Source: an uncultured Aquimarina sp. (GTDB taxonomy: Bacteria > Bacteroidota > Bacteroidia > Flavobacteriales > Flavobacteriaceae). Taken from it: a DNA stretch of 64,000 nucleotides. This document shows positions 1-10,140 of this stretch, one piece after another. The translations under genes and the position numbers were made by a program. The DNA is taken from the NCBI GenBank assembly GCA_947498455.1, contig CANMKK010000024.1, positions 1-64,000 on the forward strand. The letters are read 5' to 3'. The notes under the pieces were generated by a model, which did not search any database, was not told where the DNA came from, and saw nothing but the letters and a program-made list of their open reading frames with translations. Numbering within the stretch: position 1 is the stretch's first letter; each line of letters begins with the position of its first letter.

Positions 1-240
1 TGGTACTTCGGCGAGCTCAGCAGAACTGTGAGAGGTGTACTCCGCTATCTATGGATGGCGGAGCCATCTACTCGATTCTACACGGTAGTTTTTTCAGAGT
101 TTAAATATTTTTCTAAACTCCATTTTCCTATTTTCAGTGTTAGGATAAGTTAGTTCAGCTGTTTATTTGCATTATTCAGCCATTATTAATTCTGTATTGA
201 TTGCCTTTAGGTTATCTCCAACCTCTCAACTTCTAAAGCT
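1..240. other. Intergenic start of window, no gene seen
   Basis: No coding frame of convincing composition is visible. The first 90 bases are richer in G+C than the surroundings and contain short hairpins, for example GATGGC-GGA-GCCATC near position 54-68. I cannot assign an RNA gene to it. The upstream gene, if any, lies outside the window. Confidence 0.4.
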
Positions 241-271
241 AAAAAACCTCGTAAGAATTACACTTACGAGG
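241..271 (-). terminator. Rho-independent terminator
   Basis: A perfect 9-bp stem (CCTCGTAAG at 247-255 and CTTACGAGG at 263-271, 7-nt loop) is followed on the minus strand by six T residues. It sits just downstream of the minus-strand gene ending at 301 and would end that transcript. Confidence 0.8.
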
Positions 272-300
272 CACAAAAATGCAATCTAAACTATGAACAA

Positions 301-750
301 TTATTGATTAAGAAAATCTACTATTTTTTGTTTGGTCATGGCATCTGCTTTAGCTTTACTTTTACTATAAAAATTACTGTATGTAAAATCTGTCCAATCT
401 TTACTGTTTTTATTTGCTGGCACCATCATTACAAAACTTTCATCGTCATAAGTAATCATATATAACCCAAATGCATTATAAAAAATAGGAACTCCAATTG
501 CATCACTTTCCTCTTTATTGTATTTGTACATTGCAGGCGAACACCTCTCGCAAGCAGCTATAATTAATACTTTATCATTTCCCCAAGTAGCATATTGAAA
601 TAGTTTTTCTTTGGTCATTTTACTGCCAATACCTTTTTCAGCAGCCATTAAATAATATTTTCCGTCAATCGCTTTAGTAGGAGCTTTGCTTTGAGAAAAA
701 AGCATACAAGGCATTAGCACAACTACTATGAGTTTTAAAAGTGTTTTCAT
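301..750 (-). CDS. Secreted protein of unknown function (149 aa)
   Basis: The chosen start, MKTLLKLIVVVLMPCMLFSQ, gives a clean Sec signal peptide ending at a flavobacterial SQ cleavage site; a longer frame reaches 801 but would bury the signal. The mature part of about 130 residues contains two close cysteines (ACERCSP), a run of aromatic residues and a Lys/Ala-rich C-terminus. I recognise no family. It is the last gene of a minus-strand group with the secreted protein at 774-1826, 23 nt upstream, so the two may be co-transcribed. It ends at a strong terminator. Periplasmic or extracellular location is inferred from the signal peptide; function is unknown. Confidence 0.7.
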   Translation of the reverse strand: MKTLLKLIVVVLMPCMLFSQSKAPTKAIDGKYYLMAAEKGIGSKMTKEKLFQYATWGNDKVLIIAACERCSPAMYKYNKEESDAIGVPIFYNAFGLYMITYDDESFVMMVPANKNSKDWTDFTYSNFYSKSKAKADAMTKQKIVDFLNQ

Positions 751-773
751 GATTACTATTTTTATAAGAATCG

Positions 774-1826
774 TTAGTTGATGTTTACAGTACTGCCACA
801 ACCAGAATTTGCTTTATAAACTCTGTTGTTTGTAGATTTATATGCTCCGCCAGGACTAATTGTTTGTATATAAGCATCTTTACCACAACGCCATTTAGCT
901 GTACCTCCTGCACTTATTTTTGTTCCAGGATTACTACTACCACTTGTACCTACATATATAGTGCTTCTGCTGTTATTACGAAGGGTTACTACATCTCTTT
1001 TTTGAGCTGATTGATAATTTAATTCGTTCTGTCTTTTTCTTCTTTGTAGGTCTTTATATTCTGGTGTTGCTTTAACAGAATCGTTATATCTTTTTGCTTC
1101 TGCCCATTCATTCTTTTCCGCTTCAGCATCTTGAGTTATTTTTTTACTCTTAGCTATTTTAAAGTTTTGCTCACTTTTTAATTCAGCAGGTGTTCTTGCA
1201 TCTTGTTTTGCTTTCATAGCAACCAGATAATCGGTAATCATTTTATCTATATTTTTACTTTGTAAGGCTTTATGTTCAGGTCCAAAATTTCCACCTCCAT
1301 TTTTCATGGCTTTTAAACCTGATAATTTATCTTTAAAAGAGAATTTTTTCTTCTTTTTCTTTCCTTCTGGCTTAGGTGTATCTGCGCCATTTTTAATAAA
1401 AACTCTATCAATTTTTGTAAAAGAAATGCCATCTTTTTCAGCTCCCCAAAGCACAAAAACATAGTCATCTATCGCTACAAAGCTCCTTTTGGGAGATGGA
1501 GTAGTTAAAAGACTCTCATATGGTTGTCCGGTACATATTACTCCTTCGGTTGTTGCATCTAATAAATACCTAGTTTTTCCTTTATGCTGTCCTTCGTTAT
1601 CAACTATAATTTTTATTTTAAAACCTTCTCCAGTAGGCAAATATTCTTTATAAAATTTAACTATGGCATATTTGTTTTTTATAATATATTTCCCATCTCT
1701 TCCTGATGCTTTAACAGAAGAGTATTCTGTATATTGATTAGTAGTAGATATATTATCAAACAAACTATTTTGCGAAAACGCAAGTGTCGTTATTAATAAA
1801 GTAAGTGTTAGAATTGTCTTTTTCAT
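774..1826 (-). CDS. Secreted protein of unknown function with coiled, Lys-rich middle (350 aa)
   Basis: The start at MKKTILTLTLLITTLAFSQ gives a typical signal peptide; an upstream in-frame extension to 1928 would precede it and is rejected. Residues of about 20-150 look globular and beta-rich, followed by a lysine cluster (GKKKKKKFSF), a long charged helical stretch with many Lys/Glu/Ala, and a C-terminal Ser/Gly-rich segment with two cysteines (WRCGKDAY and NSGCGSTV) that could form a disulfide. No catalytic motif is visible and no type IX sorting domain is present. It lies between the LRR protein upstream and the small secreted gene downstream on the same strand. Unknown function. Confidence 0.65.
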   Translation of the reverse strand: MKKTILTLTLLITTLAFSQNSLFDNISTTNQYTEYSSVKASGRDGKYIIKNKYAIVKFYKEYLPTGEGFKIKIIVDNEGQHKGKTRYLLDATTEGVICTGQPYESLLTTPSPKRSFVAIDDYVFVLWGAEKDGISFTKIDRVFIKNGADTPKPEGKKKKKKFSFKDKLSGLKAMKNGGGNFGPEHKALQSKNIDKMITDYLVAMKAKQDARTPAELKSEQNFKIAKSKKITQDAEAEKNEWAEAKRYNDSVKATPEYKDLQRRKRQNELNYQSAQKRDVVTLRNNSRSTIYVGTSGSSNPGTKISAGGTAKWRCGKDAYIQTISPGGAYKSTNNRVYKANSGCGSTVNIN

Positions 1827-1928
1827 AATTAGGTTAAATTTTAGGTTACTGAAAACAAAGGTCTTACAATAGTCTTCTAAAAAATGATGTAAGTTTCTGA
1901 AAGTGTTATATCGGTTTCTGAAAAACAA

Positions 1929-1969
1929 AAAACCTCAAAAGCTTATAAGGATTACTTGAGAGGTTTTTA
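1929..1969 (-). terminator. Terminator-like hairpin
   Basis: AACCTC (about 1932-1937) pairs with GAGGTT (1961-1966) around a 23-nt loop, with A/T runs on both sides. It lies just after the stop of the minus-strand gene 1988-5269 and would terminate it. The stem is short and the loop long, so it is weaker than the other terminators here. Confidence 0.5.
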
Positions 1970-1987
1970 AAACAATAATTAAAATAA

Positions 1988-4900
1988 CTATTGTTTAATA
2001 AAACGTTTTGTTATAACGCTTCCTGTTTCGTTTTCTATTGTAATGACATACATACCTGTTTTTAAATGAGATGTATTGATACTATTAGATTGCGTCTCAA
2101 ATACTTTAGTTCCTAATACAGCGTATATTGTCGCTCGTTTTAAATTACCTTCCATTTTAATATTTAAAACAGTCGTTGTTGGGTTTGGGTAAAGTTTAAT
2201 TTCTTTTTTATCAAAATTAAAATCATCTATACCTAAAGTTGAAGCTACAAATTCATAAACACCCATATCTACTGTGCCATTATGTACTCTAACATTTCCT
2301 GCTAAATCGCCTGCTGTAGTTACATCGGTATTATCTCCTGTATCTATTGCTGGTGAACCAGACTGTAAGGTAAAATCGTTATTAATATTATTAAATAATG
2401 GGTTCGCATTGCTTGTTGCCATAGTACTTGTTATACTTGCATCGTTAAAGTTTAATTGGTCTATAGAATTTTTTACTGCTATAGAATTAGGTGCGGTTTG
2501 GTAGGTGTCTGAAAATGAGCTCATAGCAACTGTTGATGGAAAATTTGGTCTGTAATTATTCCAGAAAATACAATTTACTACTTCGGTATTTAAAGTACCT
2601 GCTGATTTATTAATTACAACGGTTGCTCTATTGGCATCGCTTATACTATTACCATCAGAATCGCAAATATTATTTACATAAGTGTTGTTTATTAATTTCA
2701 GGTTAACGTCTGAATTTGACCCTATAACTCTAAACCAAGAGGCTGCTCCGCTTAAACCACGAATCCCAGTATTTAAGTTTCCTGATATGTTATTGTCAAA
2801 TAAAGTGTTTTCCACTCTAATATCAACATTAGTGTTAGCTCTTGTATAATTATAAATACCTGAACCAAAACGCGACATGTTGTTTTTAAATATACAGTTT
2901 TCAATAGTAAACGTGCCTGGTGTACCACTACTTGCATTATTCAATTCAAATTCTGCAACCAAGCCAGAACCAGCAGCGCTTATATTATTTTTTATGGTAC
3001 AATTTTTTAAAGTTAAATTGGACACTGTTTTTTCTTTCATAATGGCACCACTAACATTATTAGTTGTGTAATGTGCATTAGAGATAGTTAAACCATCTAA
3101 TAATAAATTGTTTCCTGCAGCCGTAATATTTATAATATTGTGACTATTATCTGTTTTGGTAGCATGGTTAAAATTATCTACATAATTGTCGTCTGGAAAA
3201 ACATCATTGTTGTTAAAATCTCCCGATAAAATAGTTTCATTAGTTCCTAAAACTCTGTGTGAAAGTTGTGTTTCTGTACCTGCAAAACCTCCATATATTT
3301 TTAAATCGGCGTTATTTACACTAAAAGGTGAGGTTTGCGAACCTGTGGTATTTGGTAAGTAGGTACCTGTTGCTACCCAAAATTCGTCACCATCTGTTGC
3401 TGCTGCTAAAGCAGTTTCTAAATGCGTATAGGCATCTGCCCAAGAAGTACCATCATTATTTCCTGTTGCTGCATGGTTAATGTAAGTAACACCTGGAACC
3501 GATGTGTTACAATTTGCACTAAAACTAGCTTGTGGATCAATAAGAGATGACCAAGTTGTGCTACTATACGCAACATCATCTACAGTGATACACGTTAAAT
3601 TTGGGTTGCCGGTAGCTTCGAATGTTACGAAACTTGAATTAACACCATTAGCAACATTTAAACTTGTTAAGGCATTATCATGACACTGTAAACTTATAAT
3701 ACTGGTATGGTTACTAATGTCTAGAGATGCTCTTTGAGTTGAATTACACCAAAGCAACTCTAAAGCAGTATTATTTGAGATGTCCAAATTTGTTAATGGA
3801 TTTGCATACGCATATAACTCTTTTAAGGCAGTATTAGTTGAAGTGTTTACAAATGTTAATGAATTGTTACCGTACGATAAGTTTTCTAATAAGGTATTAT
3901 TAGAAACATCTAAACTGGTTAATGAATTAAATTGCACCCATAGTAAGGTTAACGCTGTATTATTAGAAACATCTATTGACGATAAATTATTAGATTGACA
4001 TCTAAGGTCTGTTAAGGCGGTAAATGCCTCAATACCTGTCATGTCAGAAATATTTAAACCAGGACAGTTTATTTGTCCTGTAAAAGCACTTGCCTCACTA
4101 CATTGTATTTCTGTATCGCCATTAGTATTAATTGCTGTGTTATTTACTAAATAGTTTTTAAAATTAACGTCTGGTATGTTTACAATACAAGGTGGGCAGT
4201 TTGTACTAAAACTTGTTTGCGCATCTATAAATGTCCAATTTGTAGTACTATAAGCAACATTATCTACAGTAATGCAAGTAAGATTTGGGTTGTTGTTTGC
4301 ACCAAAATTATTACTGGAAATGTTGCTATTATTTCCGTTAGCTACATTTAAACTTGAAAGCAAAGGATTGCTACCTACACTTATAAGGTTTAAACTTGTA
4401 TATCCAGAAAGGTCTAGCGACGAAAATTGATTAACTTGTGCCCAAAGCGTATTTAAAAGTGTATTAGTACTTAAATCTAATGCTGTTAATTGGTTTGATG
4501 CTACATTTAAAAGTGTAATTTTTGTGTTTTGCGAAACATCTATTGTAGATAAGCTGTTTCCATTACATTTTAATTCTGTAATTTCTGTAAATGCTTCAAT
4601 TCCTGTTAAATCAGAAATACTACTATTATTTACATCTAAAATTCCTGTAAAAGCAGTTGCTTCGCTACATTGTATTTCTGTATCACCATTAGTATTAATT
4701 GCTGTATTATTTACTAAATAGTTTTTAAAGTTGGCGTCTGGTATGTTTACGGTACAAGGTGGCATGTAAGGTGAGAACACAATATCGTCCACACCAAAAT
4801 TAGCCTCAGACCCATTGGTTTTTGTAATTTCTATCAATTTTACATTCGTCCAGTTTAAAGTTACAATGCTGGCAGACTGACTAACATTGGCAGTAGTCAT

Positions 4901-5269
4901 TTCTAATGTAACACCAGTGTCATCAAGAGATTTAAACGTCCAATCTTGGTTATTATTTACTTCAAACACTTTTATAGTTTGCACATCTAGACCATCGCCG
5001 TTAATATTACTAATTCCTATGTTAACCGAAGACTCATTTTGCTGATTTCTTACAGATAAGCCAGATGTTCCTTGACCTGCTGTTGTCAATAAAACAGGTG
5101 TTAAGTTAGGCGTACTAAACCCTACAAAAAACTGTCCGTTAATATTTTGGCTTACAGATGAGTTTGGATTTTGTGAACTACCTTGAACAACTGCTGTTTC
5201 CCAATCAAAGGTTTGCCCATAACTTAATGTTGATATTAAGGCGATTAATAAAAGTAATTTCGTTTTCAT
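1988..5269 (-). CDS. T9SS-secreted LRR and beta-helix surface protein (1093 aa)
   Basis: A signal peptide (MKTKLLLLIALISTLSYGQ) is followed by a beta-rich segment of about 150 residues, then two homologous leucine-rich repeat blocks (about 172-360 and 362-585), each starting with the phrase IPD(A/V)NFKNYLVNN and containing repeats of the form LDVSxNTxLxxL. Residues of about 590-1000 carry the parallel beta-helix 'choice-of-anchor Q' signature (GTSWADAYTHLETAL, GDEFWVATGTYLP, SPAIDTGDNTD, VDMGVYEF). The last 75 residues are a type A type IX sorting domain (KLYPNPTTTVLNIK ... GMYVITIENE). Such proteins are exported by T9SS and attached to or released from the surface; an adhesion or polymer-binding role is inference. 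Two LRR copies with near-identical flanks suggest internal duplication. Confidence 0.9.
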   Translation of the reverse strand: MKTKLLLLIALISTLSYGQTFDWETAVVQGSSQNPNSSVSQNINGQFFVGFSTPNLTPVLLTTAGQGTSGLSVRNQQNESSVNIGISNINGDGLDVQTIKVFEVNNNQDWTFKSLDDTGVTLEMTTANVSQSASIVTLNWTNVKLIEITKTNGSEANFGVDDIVFSPYMPPCTVNIPDANFKNYLVNNTAINTNGDTEIQCSEATAFTGILDVNNSSISDLTGIEAFTEITELKCNGNSLSTIDVSQNTKITLLNVASNQLTALDLSTNTLLNTLWAQVNQFSSLDLSGYTSLNLISVGSNPLLSSLNVANGNNSNISSNNFGANNNPNLTCITVDNVAYSTTNWTFIDAQTSFSTNCPPCIVNIPDVNFKNYLVNNTAINTNGDTEIQCSEASAFTGQINCPGLNISDMTGIEAFTALTDLRCQSNNLSSIDVSNNTALTLLWVQFNSLTSLDVSNNTLLENLSYGNNSLTFVNTSTNTALKELYAYANPLTNLDISNNTALELLWCNSTQRASLDISNHTSIISLQCHDNALTSLNVANGVNSSFVTFEATGNPNLTCITVDDVAYSSTTWSSLIDPQASFSANCNTSVPGVTYINHAATGNNDGTSWADAYTHLETALAAATDGDEFWVATGTYLPNTTGSQTSPFSVNNADLKIYGGFAGTETQLSHRVLGTNETILSGDFNNNDVFPDDNYVDNFNHATKTDNSHNIINITAAGNNLLLDGLTISNAHYTTNNVSGAIMKEKTVSNLTLKNCTIKNNISAAGSGLVAEFELNNASSGTPGTFTIENCIFKNNMSRFGSGIYNYTRANTNVDIRVENTLFDNNISGNLNTGIRGLSGAASWFRVIGSNSDVNLKLINNTYVNNICDSDGNSISDANRATVVINKSAGTLNTEVVNCIFWNNYRPNFPSTVAMSSFSDTYQTAPNSIAVKNSIDQLNFNDASITSTMATSNANPLFNNINNDFTLQSGSPAIDTGDNTDVTTAGDLAGNVRVHNGTVDMGVYEFVASTLGIDDFNFDKKEIKLYPNPTTTVLNIKMEGNLKRATIYAVLGTKVFETQSNSINTSHLKTGMYVITIENETGSVITKRFIKQ

Positions 5270-5370
5270 AATAGGTTCATTTATAGATTTATGAAGACAA
5301 AATTAGCCATTAAGCTAGTTGAGATATAAAGGTAATTTCTGAAAGTCTGTTTTGAGTTGCTAAAGGTAAG

Positions 5371-6123
5371 CTACCCAATATTTTGAACGATAGTTAAAAA
5401 CTCTTCCTTCTTGTCTTTAGAGATAGAGACACTCTCGTTATTATCCATAACAATATAGCCACCATCTTTTTTAGAGTACTCCTGTATATATTTAAGGTTG
5501 ATTAAATAGGAACGATGTGGTTTATAAAATGTAGGTATTTTATCTAGTAATTCCACAAAGTGTTTAAGTGGCTTACTAATTACAATTTCAGACTTATTTT
5601 GAAGTATAACAGTTGTGTACATACTATCTGCTTTTAGAAGGATAATGTCTTCAAAATTCACAAACTTAATCCCATCTGCCACAGGAAGGCCTATCTTCTT
5701 AAAGTTAGCCTCTTGTAAGCTAGATTTTAATTCGGTTAACCTTTTATTTATTTGAGAACTGCCTAAAAAAGCAATTGCTTTATCGACTGCCACTTTAACC
5801 TGGCTCGGTCTCACGGGTTTTAACAAATAATCAATAGCAGACAATTGAAACGCTTGTATGGCATACTCGCTATAGGCTGTAGTGAAAATGATTTCGAAAT
5901 TATAAACCTCCTTCTCTATAAAATTTAAGATTTCTAAACCAGAATGCTCTGGCATTTCTATATCCAAAAATACGATACTTGGTGCTTCTTGTTTTATGAT
6001 CTCTATGCCAGAAAGCAAATCTTCAGCTTCTAAAATCTGCGTAATTTTTGGGCAATTTTCCTCTATTAAAATATGTAAAACTTGCCTTGCTTTTTTTTCG
6101 TCGTCTATGATTAATGCTGTCAT
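5371..6123 (-). CDS. LytTR-family response regulator
   Basis: The 250-aa protein has an N-terminal receiver (acidic pocket IIDDE at 5-9, phospho-acceptor D54 in VFLDIEMPEH, conserved Lys in DYLLKPVRP near 104) and a C-terminal LytTR DNA-binding domain from about 145 (ILLKADSMYTTV ... FYKPHRSYLINLKYI). This is the usual output partner of LytS-type kinases, acting as a cytoplasmic transcription regulator. It lies 87 nt downstream of the TPR histidine kinase 6211-8058 on the same strand, so they form a two-component pair. Its target is unknown; the adjacent LRR surface protein is a candidate by position only. Confidence 0.95.
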   Translation of the reverse strand: MTALIIDDEKKARQVLHILIEENCPKITQILEAEDLLSGIEIIKQEAPSIVFLDIEMPEHSGLEILNFIEKEVYNFEIIFTTAYSEYAIQAFQLSAIDYLLKPVRPSQVKVAVDKAIAFLGSSQINKRLTELKSSLQEANFKKIGLPVADGIKFVNFEDIILLKADSMYTTVILQNKSEIVISKPLKHFVELLDKIPTFYKPHRSYLINLKYIQEYSKKDGGYIVMDNNESVSISKDKKEEFLTIVQNIG

Positions 6124-6210
6124 CTGGTAATCATTAAGTTATTTTAGGTCAGTTGTATAGTGTTATTAAAACCATTAATTGTATTCAGGTTTCATTAAAT
6201 TTATTCCATT

Positions 6211-8058
6211 TTATGGATTAATAACAGGAATTTTTAAAATCACTTTTGTCCCAATCGCTTTTTCATTGTCTTTTAAGTCCACAAACTCAACGCCAATTTT
6301 TTTATCTCGACCATAGTTTAGTAGTTTTAAGCGTTCTGTTGTAGCGTTTAGTGCGAAGGATTTATGCTGCGCTTCTCTTTTTTTATTAATTTCTTTAGAT
6401 TTTTCTCTTCCTACACCATTATCCTCAATAATACATTCTATAATTTTATCAGAATGTTTAGAGATTGAAATATTTAACTTTCGATTATCCTTTTTATGCA
6501 ACAATCCATGCTTTAAAGCATTCTCAACGTAAGGCTGAATCAGCATCGTTGGTATATTAATCGCATCTGAATTTGCAGCTTCCTCAACATGAAATATGTA
6601 TTCTAGCACTTCTTCAAAACGTAATTTTTCTAACTCTAAGTATAAGTTCAGATTATGGACTTCGTCTGGTATAGAAATAAAACCTGTATCGCTAAAGAGA
6701 AGGTAATTACGAATTAAATCGGCAAATTTCCCTAAATAATCACTAGCTATATTTTTTTGATTTAATATAATGTAATCTTGTATTGAATTTAAGGCATTGA
6801 ATATAAAATGTGGATTCATTTGCGCCTTTAAAGCCTTTAGCTCTGAGTCTCTATATTGTTTTTCGATGGCTAATCGTTTTTGAGTTTCTTTTAGCTCTAG
6901 TTTTACTAATTCTGCTTTCTTGTTGGTCTTTAACCTTTTAAAATAGAAAATAGAAGCTAAAAATATTAAGGATGCTATAACCAAAGAACCAATAAAATAA
7001 CTTTTGTTCTGTTTACTAACTACCTCTGCTAGTTTTACATTAGCTTCTGCTTTTTCCTTTTCTTTATTTATAAGGTTAGTTTCATATTCGGTTTCCATAC
7101 GGGCAATCTGACTCGTTTGGTCTTTCTTAAATATAGAATCTTTGTATTGATTATATAAATCGGACGCTTCAATACTTTGTCTGTATTTACCTTGGCTTAC
7201 TAGTATGTTTTTTCTGTTTTCATAAGTCATCTCAAGCCCTTTATTATAATTAAACGCTTTGTAATGGACCAATGCAGAATCATTATATACTAAGGCCTTA
7301 TTGTATGCTTTCTTTTTTAAATAGGCTTTGCCTAGATGCACATAAGCATATCCTAACGTATAATGATCGTTAGGTTGTTTAATATTAACTAATCGAATGG
7401 CTTCTTCTAAACGCGATATTGCAAAAGGCAAATTCTTATTGTATTGAATATAAGCTTCGCCTTGCAAATTAAATATGTTACATAGGATAATGGTATCCTT
7501 TCTTTTAATGGCTAGCTTTTCACCGTTTTTGAGTTTTTCTAGGGCAGCATCAAGATCTTTATGCAACCTAAGATCTATAGTAGCCAAGGCTGGATAGGTA
7601 TACATCAAATCTTTAGACCTGTTGTTTTTTAAGTTAAATTGATGCGAACTCTGTAAGTAACCAAATGCTTCTTTATATTGTTCTTGCGCTAAAAGATTAA
7701 CACCAATATTATATTCTACTTTAGAGACCAATATGTCGTTACCTAAAGATTTAAAAGCGTTAGCCGCTTTTATATAATAGGCTACTGCCTTCCCTAGATT
7801 TCCTTTGGCTGTATATATTGTGCCAAATGTGCCATAAGATTGTGCAATACCTCTTAAATTATCGTGCTTATTAGAAAACTCTAGCATATAATTAGCCATA
7901 GTTTCTGCTGAGTCCAAATCTTTATTCCACAAATCGGCAACCACATAAACAAGACTATCTATTTTCTTTTTCAGAATACTATCATGTACTTTTGCATTTT
8001 GCGCAAAACTTAACTGATTAATAAGTATTATTAAGAAAAATAGTATTGTTTTTTTCAT
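6211..8058 (-). CDS. TPR-containing LytS-type sensor histidine kinase
   Basis: The 615-aa protein starts with a signal peptide (ILFFLIILINQLSFAQ), followed by tetratricopeptide repeats over about 55-310 (periplasmic), one membrane segment (YFIGSLVIASLIFLASIFYF, about 355-375), a coiled linker, and the His_kinase domain with the phospho-acceptor histidine in QMNPHFIFNALNSIQDYI. A HATPase_c domain follows (N box YVENALKHGLLH, G box EDNGVGREK). This architecture is common in Bacteroidetes and pairs with LytTR regulators, here the gene immediately downstream. The sensed signal cannot be read from the sequence; TPRs suggest a protein or peptide partner. Confidence 0.95.
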   Translation of the reverse strand: MKKTILFFLIILINQLSFAQNAKVHDSILKKKIDSLVYVVADLWNKDLDSAETMANYMLEFSNKHDNLRGIAQSYGTFGTIYTAKGNLGKAVAYYIKAANAFKSLGNDILVSKVEYNIGVNLLAQEQYKEAFGYLQSSHQFNLKNNRSKDLMYTYPALATIDLRLHKDLDAALEKLKNGEKLAIKRKDTIILCNIFNLQGEAYIQYNKNLPFAISRLEEAIRLVNIKQPNDHYTLGYAYVHLGKAYLKKKAYNKALVYNDSALVHYKAFNYNKGLEMTYENRKNILVSQGKYRQSIEASDLYNQYKDSIFKKDQTSQIARMETEYETNLINKEKEKAEANVKLAEVVSKQNKSYFIGSLVIASLIFLASIFYFKRLKTNKKAELVKLELKETQKRLAIEKQYRDSELKALKAQMNPHFIFNALNSIQDYIILNQKNIASDYLGKFADLIRNYLLFSDTGFISIPDEVHNLNLYLELEKLRFEEVLEYIFHVEEAANSDAINIPTMLIQPYVENALKHGLLHKKDNRKLNISISKHSDKIIECIIEDNGVGREKSKEINKKREAQHKSFALNATTERLKLLNYGRDKKIGVEFVDLKDNEKAIGTKVILKIPVINP

Positions 8059-8287
8059 GTGTTAATATTTATTGCTTTCAATGATTATATGGGACATCCA
8101 AATTATCATTTGGCTATGCGCTTAAAAATGAATAAAGGATGTTTCCTTATTGGTCTGTACTACATATTAAACTATTACGGCAAAAACCTGTTCTTTCAAC
8201 AAAGATAATAATGATAATGTGATGTTACTTTCCTTTCTTCTGAAAAATTGTTTTCAGTTGCTAAAGTCCATACTCTTAATATGAACA

Positions 8288-9061
8288 CTATTCAGGAAAG
8301 TTATTAAGGCTTAGAGTCTCCAATTCTTGATTTTCATTTTCGAAAACCAAAAACACTTTAAGCTCAGGATGAGTCTTTAAAAATGTTTTGACTTTCTCAA
8401 TCCCCATGGCTTTAAAAGCCGTTGCGTAGGCATCCACAGTCATACAATCGTTTGCAATAACAGAAATACTTAATAAATTGGTTTTACTTGGTAACCAGTT
8501 TTTGCATCTATAATATGTGCGTAACGATTTCCGTTTTCGTCTACCTTAAACTTTCTATAGGTACCAGAAGTTGCATAGCTTCGTCTTTTAAATCGATAAC
8601 TTTTAAAACCGATTGTGTACCATCAAAACGAGGTTCATCTATACCAACACGCCAAGGTAATTTTTTCTCTACATTTTGCCCTTTAACTCTTACCTCACCA
8701 CCAATTTCTACCAAATAGTTATAAATAGCTTTAGTTTTTAAAAATTCCGCAATCACATCCACACCGTATCCTTTAGCAATTGCATTAAACTCTAAATAAG
8801 ATTCTTTAGGTTTTTTAATCTTATTATCAATAAGTCCAACGCGATTAAGACCTACAAACTGCATTAAGCTATCAATTGTAGTACTATCAGTAAGGAATTT
8901 ATTTTTATCGGCGCCAAAACTCCAAGCATTAACCACATTTCCTATGGTTGGGTCAAATACTCCTTCAGTTTGTCTATAAATAAGTTTTGAAGCTTTAAAA
9001 ACATTTTCAAAATGCCGATCTACTTTAGTGATTTCATTTCTAGAACCCTTTGCAAAAGGGT
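8288..9061 (-). pseudogene. apbE: apbE pseudogene, C-terminal part (FAD:protein FMN transferase)
   Basis: Reading the minus strand gives ApbE signatures in pieces: GVFDPTIGNVVNAWSFG, then AIAKGYGVDVIAEFL and YLVEIGGEVRVKG, then RYAHIIDAKTGYQVK, then NDCMTVDAYATAFKAMG up to a stop at 8288-8290. Two single-base deletions break the frame: one near 8570 (DEAM-ATSGTYRKF is expected, but the frame shifts after GCT ATG) and one near 8487 (in the A-run after GYQVK). The 5' half of the gene lies on the other side of the insertion sequence, at about 10262-10509. ApbE normally flavinylates Thr residues of periplasmic or membrane redox proteins such as NqrC and RnfG. This copy cannot be functional. Confidence 0.9.
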
Positions 9062-9136
9062 TTCTTAATTTTCTGTAGTTAACTTAATAGATTTCCTTTT
9101 AGTCTCTTATATTTATAGAAAGAAGATCTATTTATT

Positions 9137-10120
9137 ATGAGTCAGTTAAGTTTTGCAGATTTAGAGTTGTCCCAGAGTAGAAAACCAAGTCGTATTAGTG
9201 TTAAATTAGATAAGATCAATTCACTTGTGGACTGGGATCAGGTATTGGACTTAGTTCAGGTACTGGATAAGACAGACGCATTTATTGGAGGTGCTCCTCA
9301 CCGTAATCTTCTGACTAAGGTAAAAATGCTTTTTTTGCAACACCTCTATAATTTGAGCGATCCTGAATTGGAAGATCAGGTCAATGACCGTTTGAGTTTT
9401 CAGCGTTTTTCTGGGATCGATTACACCACTACAGTTCCTGATTTCACTACGATTTGGCGTTTTAAAGAAGCTATGATATCTGAAGGAATTACCGATAAAT
9501 TGTTTGGTTTAATTTTGGGTTTCATCACCTCTAAAGGTTTGTTACTAAAGAAAGGTACCAGTGTGGATGCCACCATTGTTGAGTCGACCACTAAACCCTT
9601 AAGTAAAGAACGCAGGGCTGAGTTGGAAGAGCAACCTTCTTCCCAAATAGACACGGATGCACATTCCACAGCAAAGCGAGGTAAGAAGTATTTTGGATAT
9701 AAAGGTCATATCGGTACTGATATCGGGAGTAACATTATTAGAAAACGCGCATTTACTTCTGCTCAACCACACGATTCCAGATTAAAGGACAAGTTACTCA
9801 GTGGAGATGAAAAAGCAATATTCGGCGATAGTGCTTATAGTAACAAGGCGGATAAACAAAAAGCAAGAAAGGGTGGAGTGTATTATGGAGTTCTTGATAA
9901 GGGTACTAAAAGGAGAAAGCCCTCCAAAACTCAAAAGAAAAACAATAAGAAGAAATCAAAAATACGTTGCCAGGTAGAACATCCCTTTGCTTATATCAAA
10001 GAGAAATTGAGTTATCGCAAAGCAGTTGCCAAAACTTTGGAAAGAAATGCATTGCGATTTGATTTCAATTGCATACTATACAATGTTTTTAGAGCTGATT
10101 ACTTGTTAAGTAAAAGATAA
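9137..10120 (+). CDS. IS5-family DDE transposase
   Basis: The 327-aa protein shows an N-terminal DUF772-like domain (PHRNLLTKVKMLFLQHLYNLSD, SDPELEDQVNDRLSFQRF) and a DDE_Tnp_1 catalytic core: first Asp in TSVDATIVES, second in IFGDSAYSN, and the Glu in QVEHPFAYIKEKLSYRK, which matches the Y-(2)-R-(3)-E-(6)-K type region of IS4/IS5 enzymes. Length is complete and no frame break is seen, so the element may be active. A basic stretch (KRRKPSKTQKKNNKKKSK) precedes the catalytic Glu. It carries its own downstream hairpin. Confidence 0.95.
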   Translation: MSQLSFADLELSQSRKPSRISVKLDKINSLVDWDQVLDLVQVLDKTDAFIGGAPHRNLLTKVKMLFLQHLYNLSDPELEDQVNDRLSFQRFSGIDYTTTVPDFTTIWRFKEAMISEGITDKLFGLILGFITSKGLLLKKGTSVDATIVESTTKPLSKERRAELEEQPSSQIDTDAHSTAKRGKKYFGYKGHIGTDIGSNIIRKRAFTSAQPHDSRLKDKLLSGDEKAIFGDSAYSNKADKQKARKGGVYYGVLDKGTKRRKPSKTQKKNNKKKSKIRCQVEHPFAYIKEKLSYRKAVAKTLERNALRFDFNCILYNVFRADYLLSKR

Positions 10121-10140
10121 TCGAAGGGGGCGTGCGTCCT

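Noticed and set aside
1..100. Structured RNA or tRNA fragment at the window start
   Set aside because: The short hairpins do not form a cloverleaf and match no RNA family I can recognise.
8541..8936. A stand-alone 131-aa gene on the minus strand
   Set aside because: It is only the middle of the broken apbE; ApbE sequence continues in other frames on both sides.
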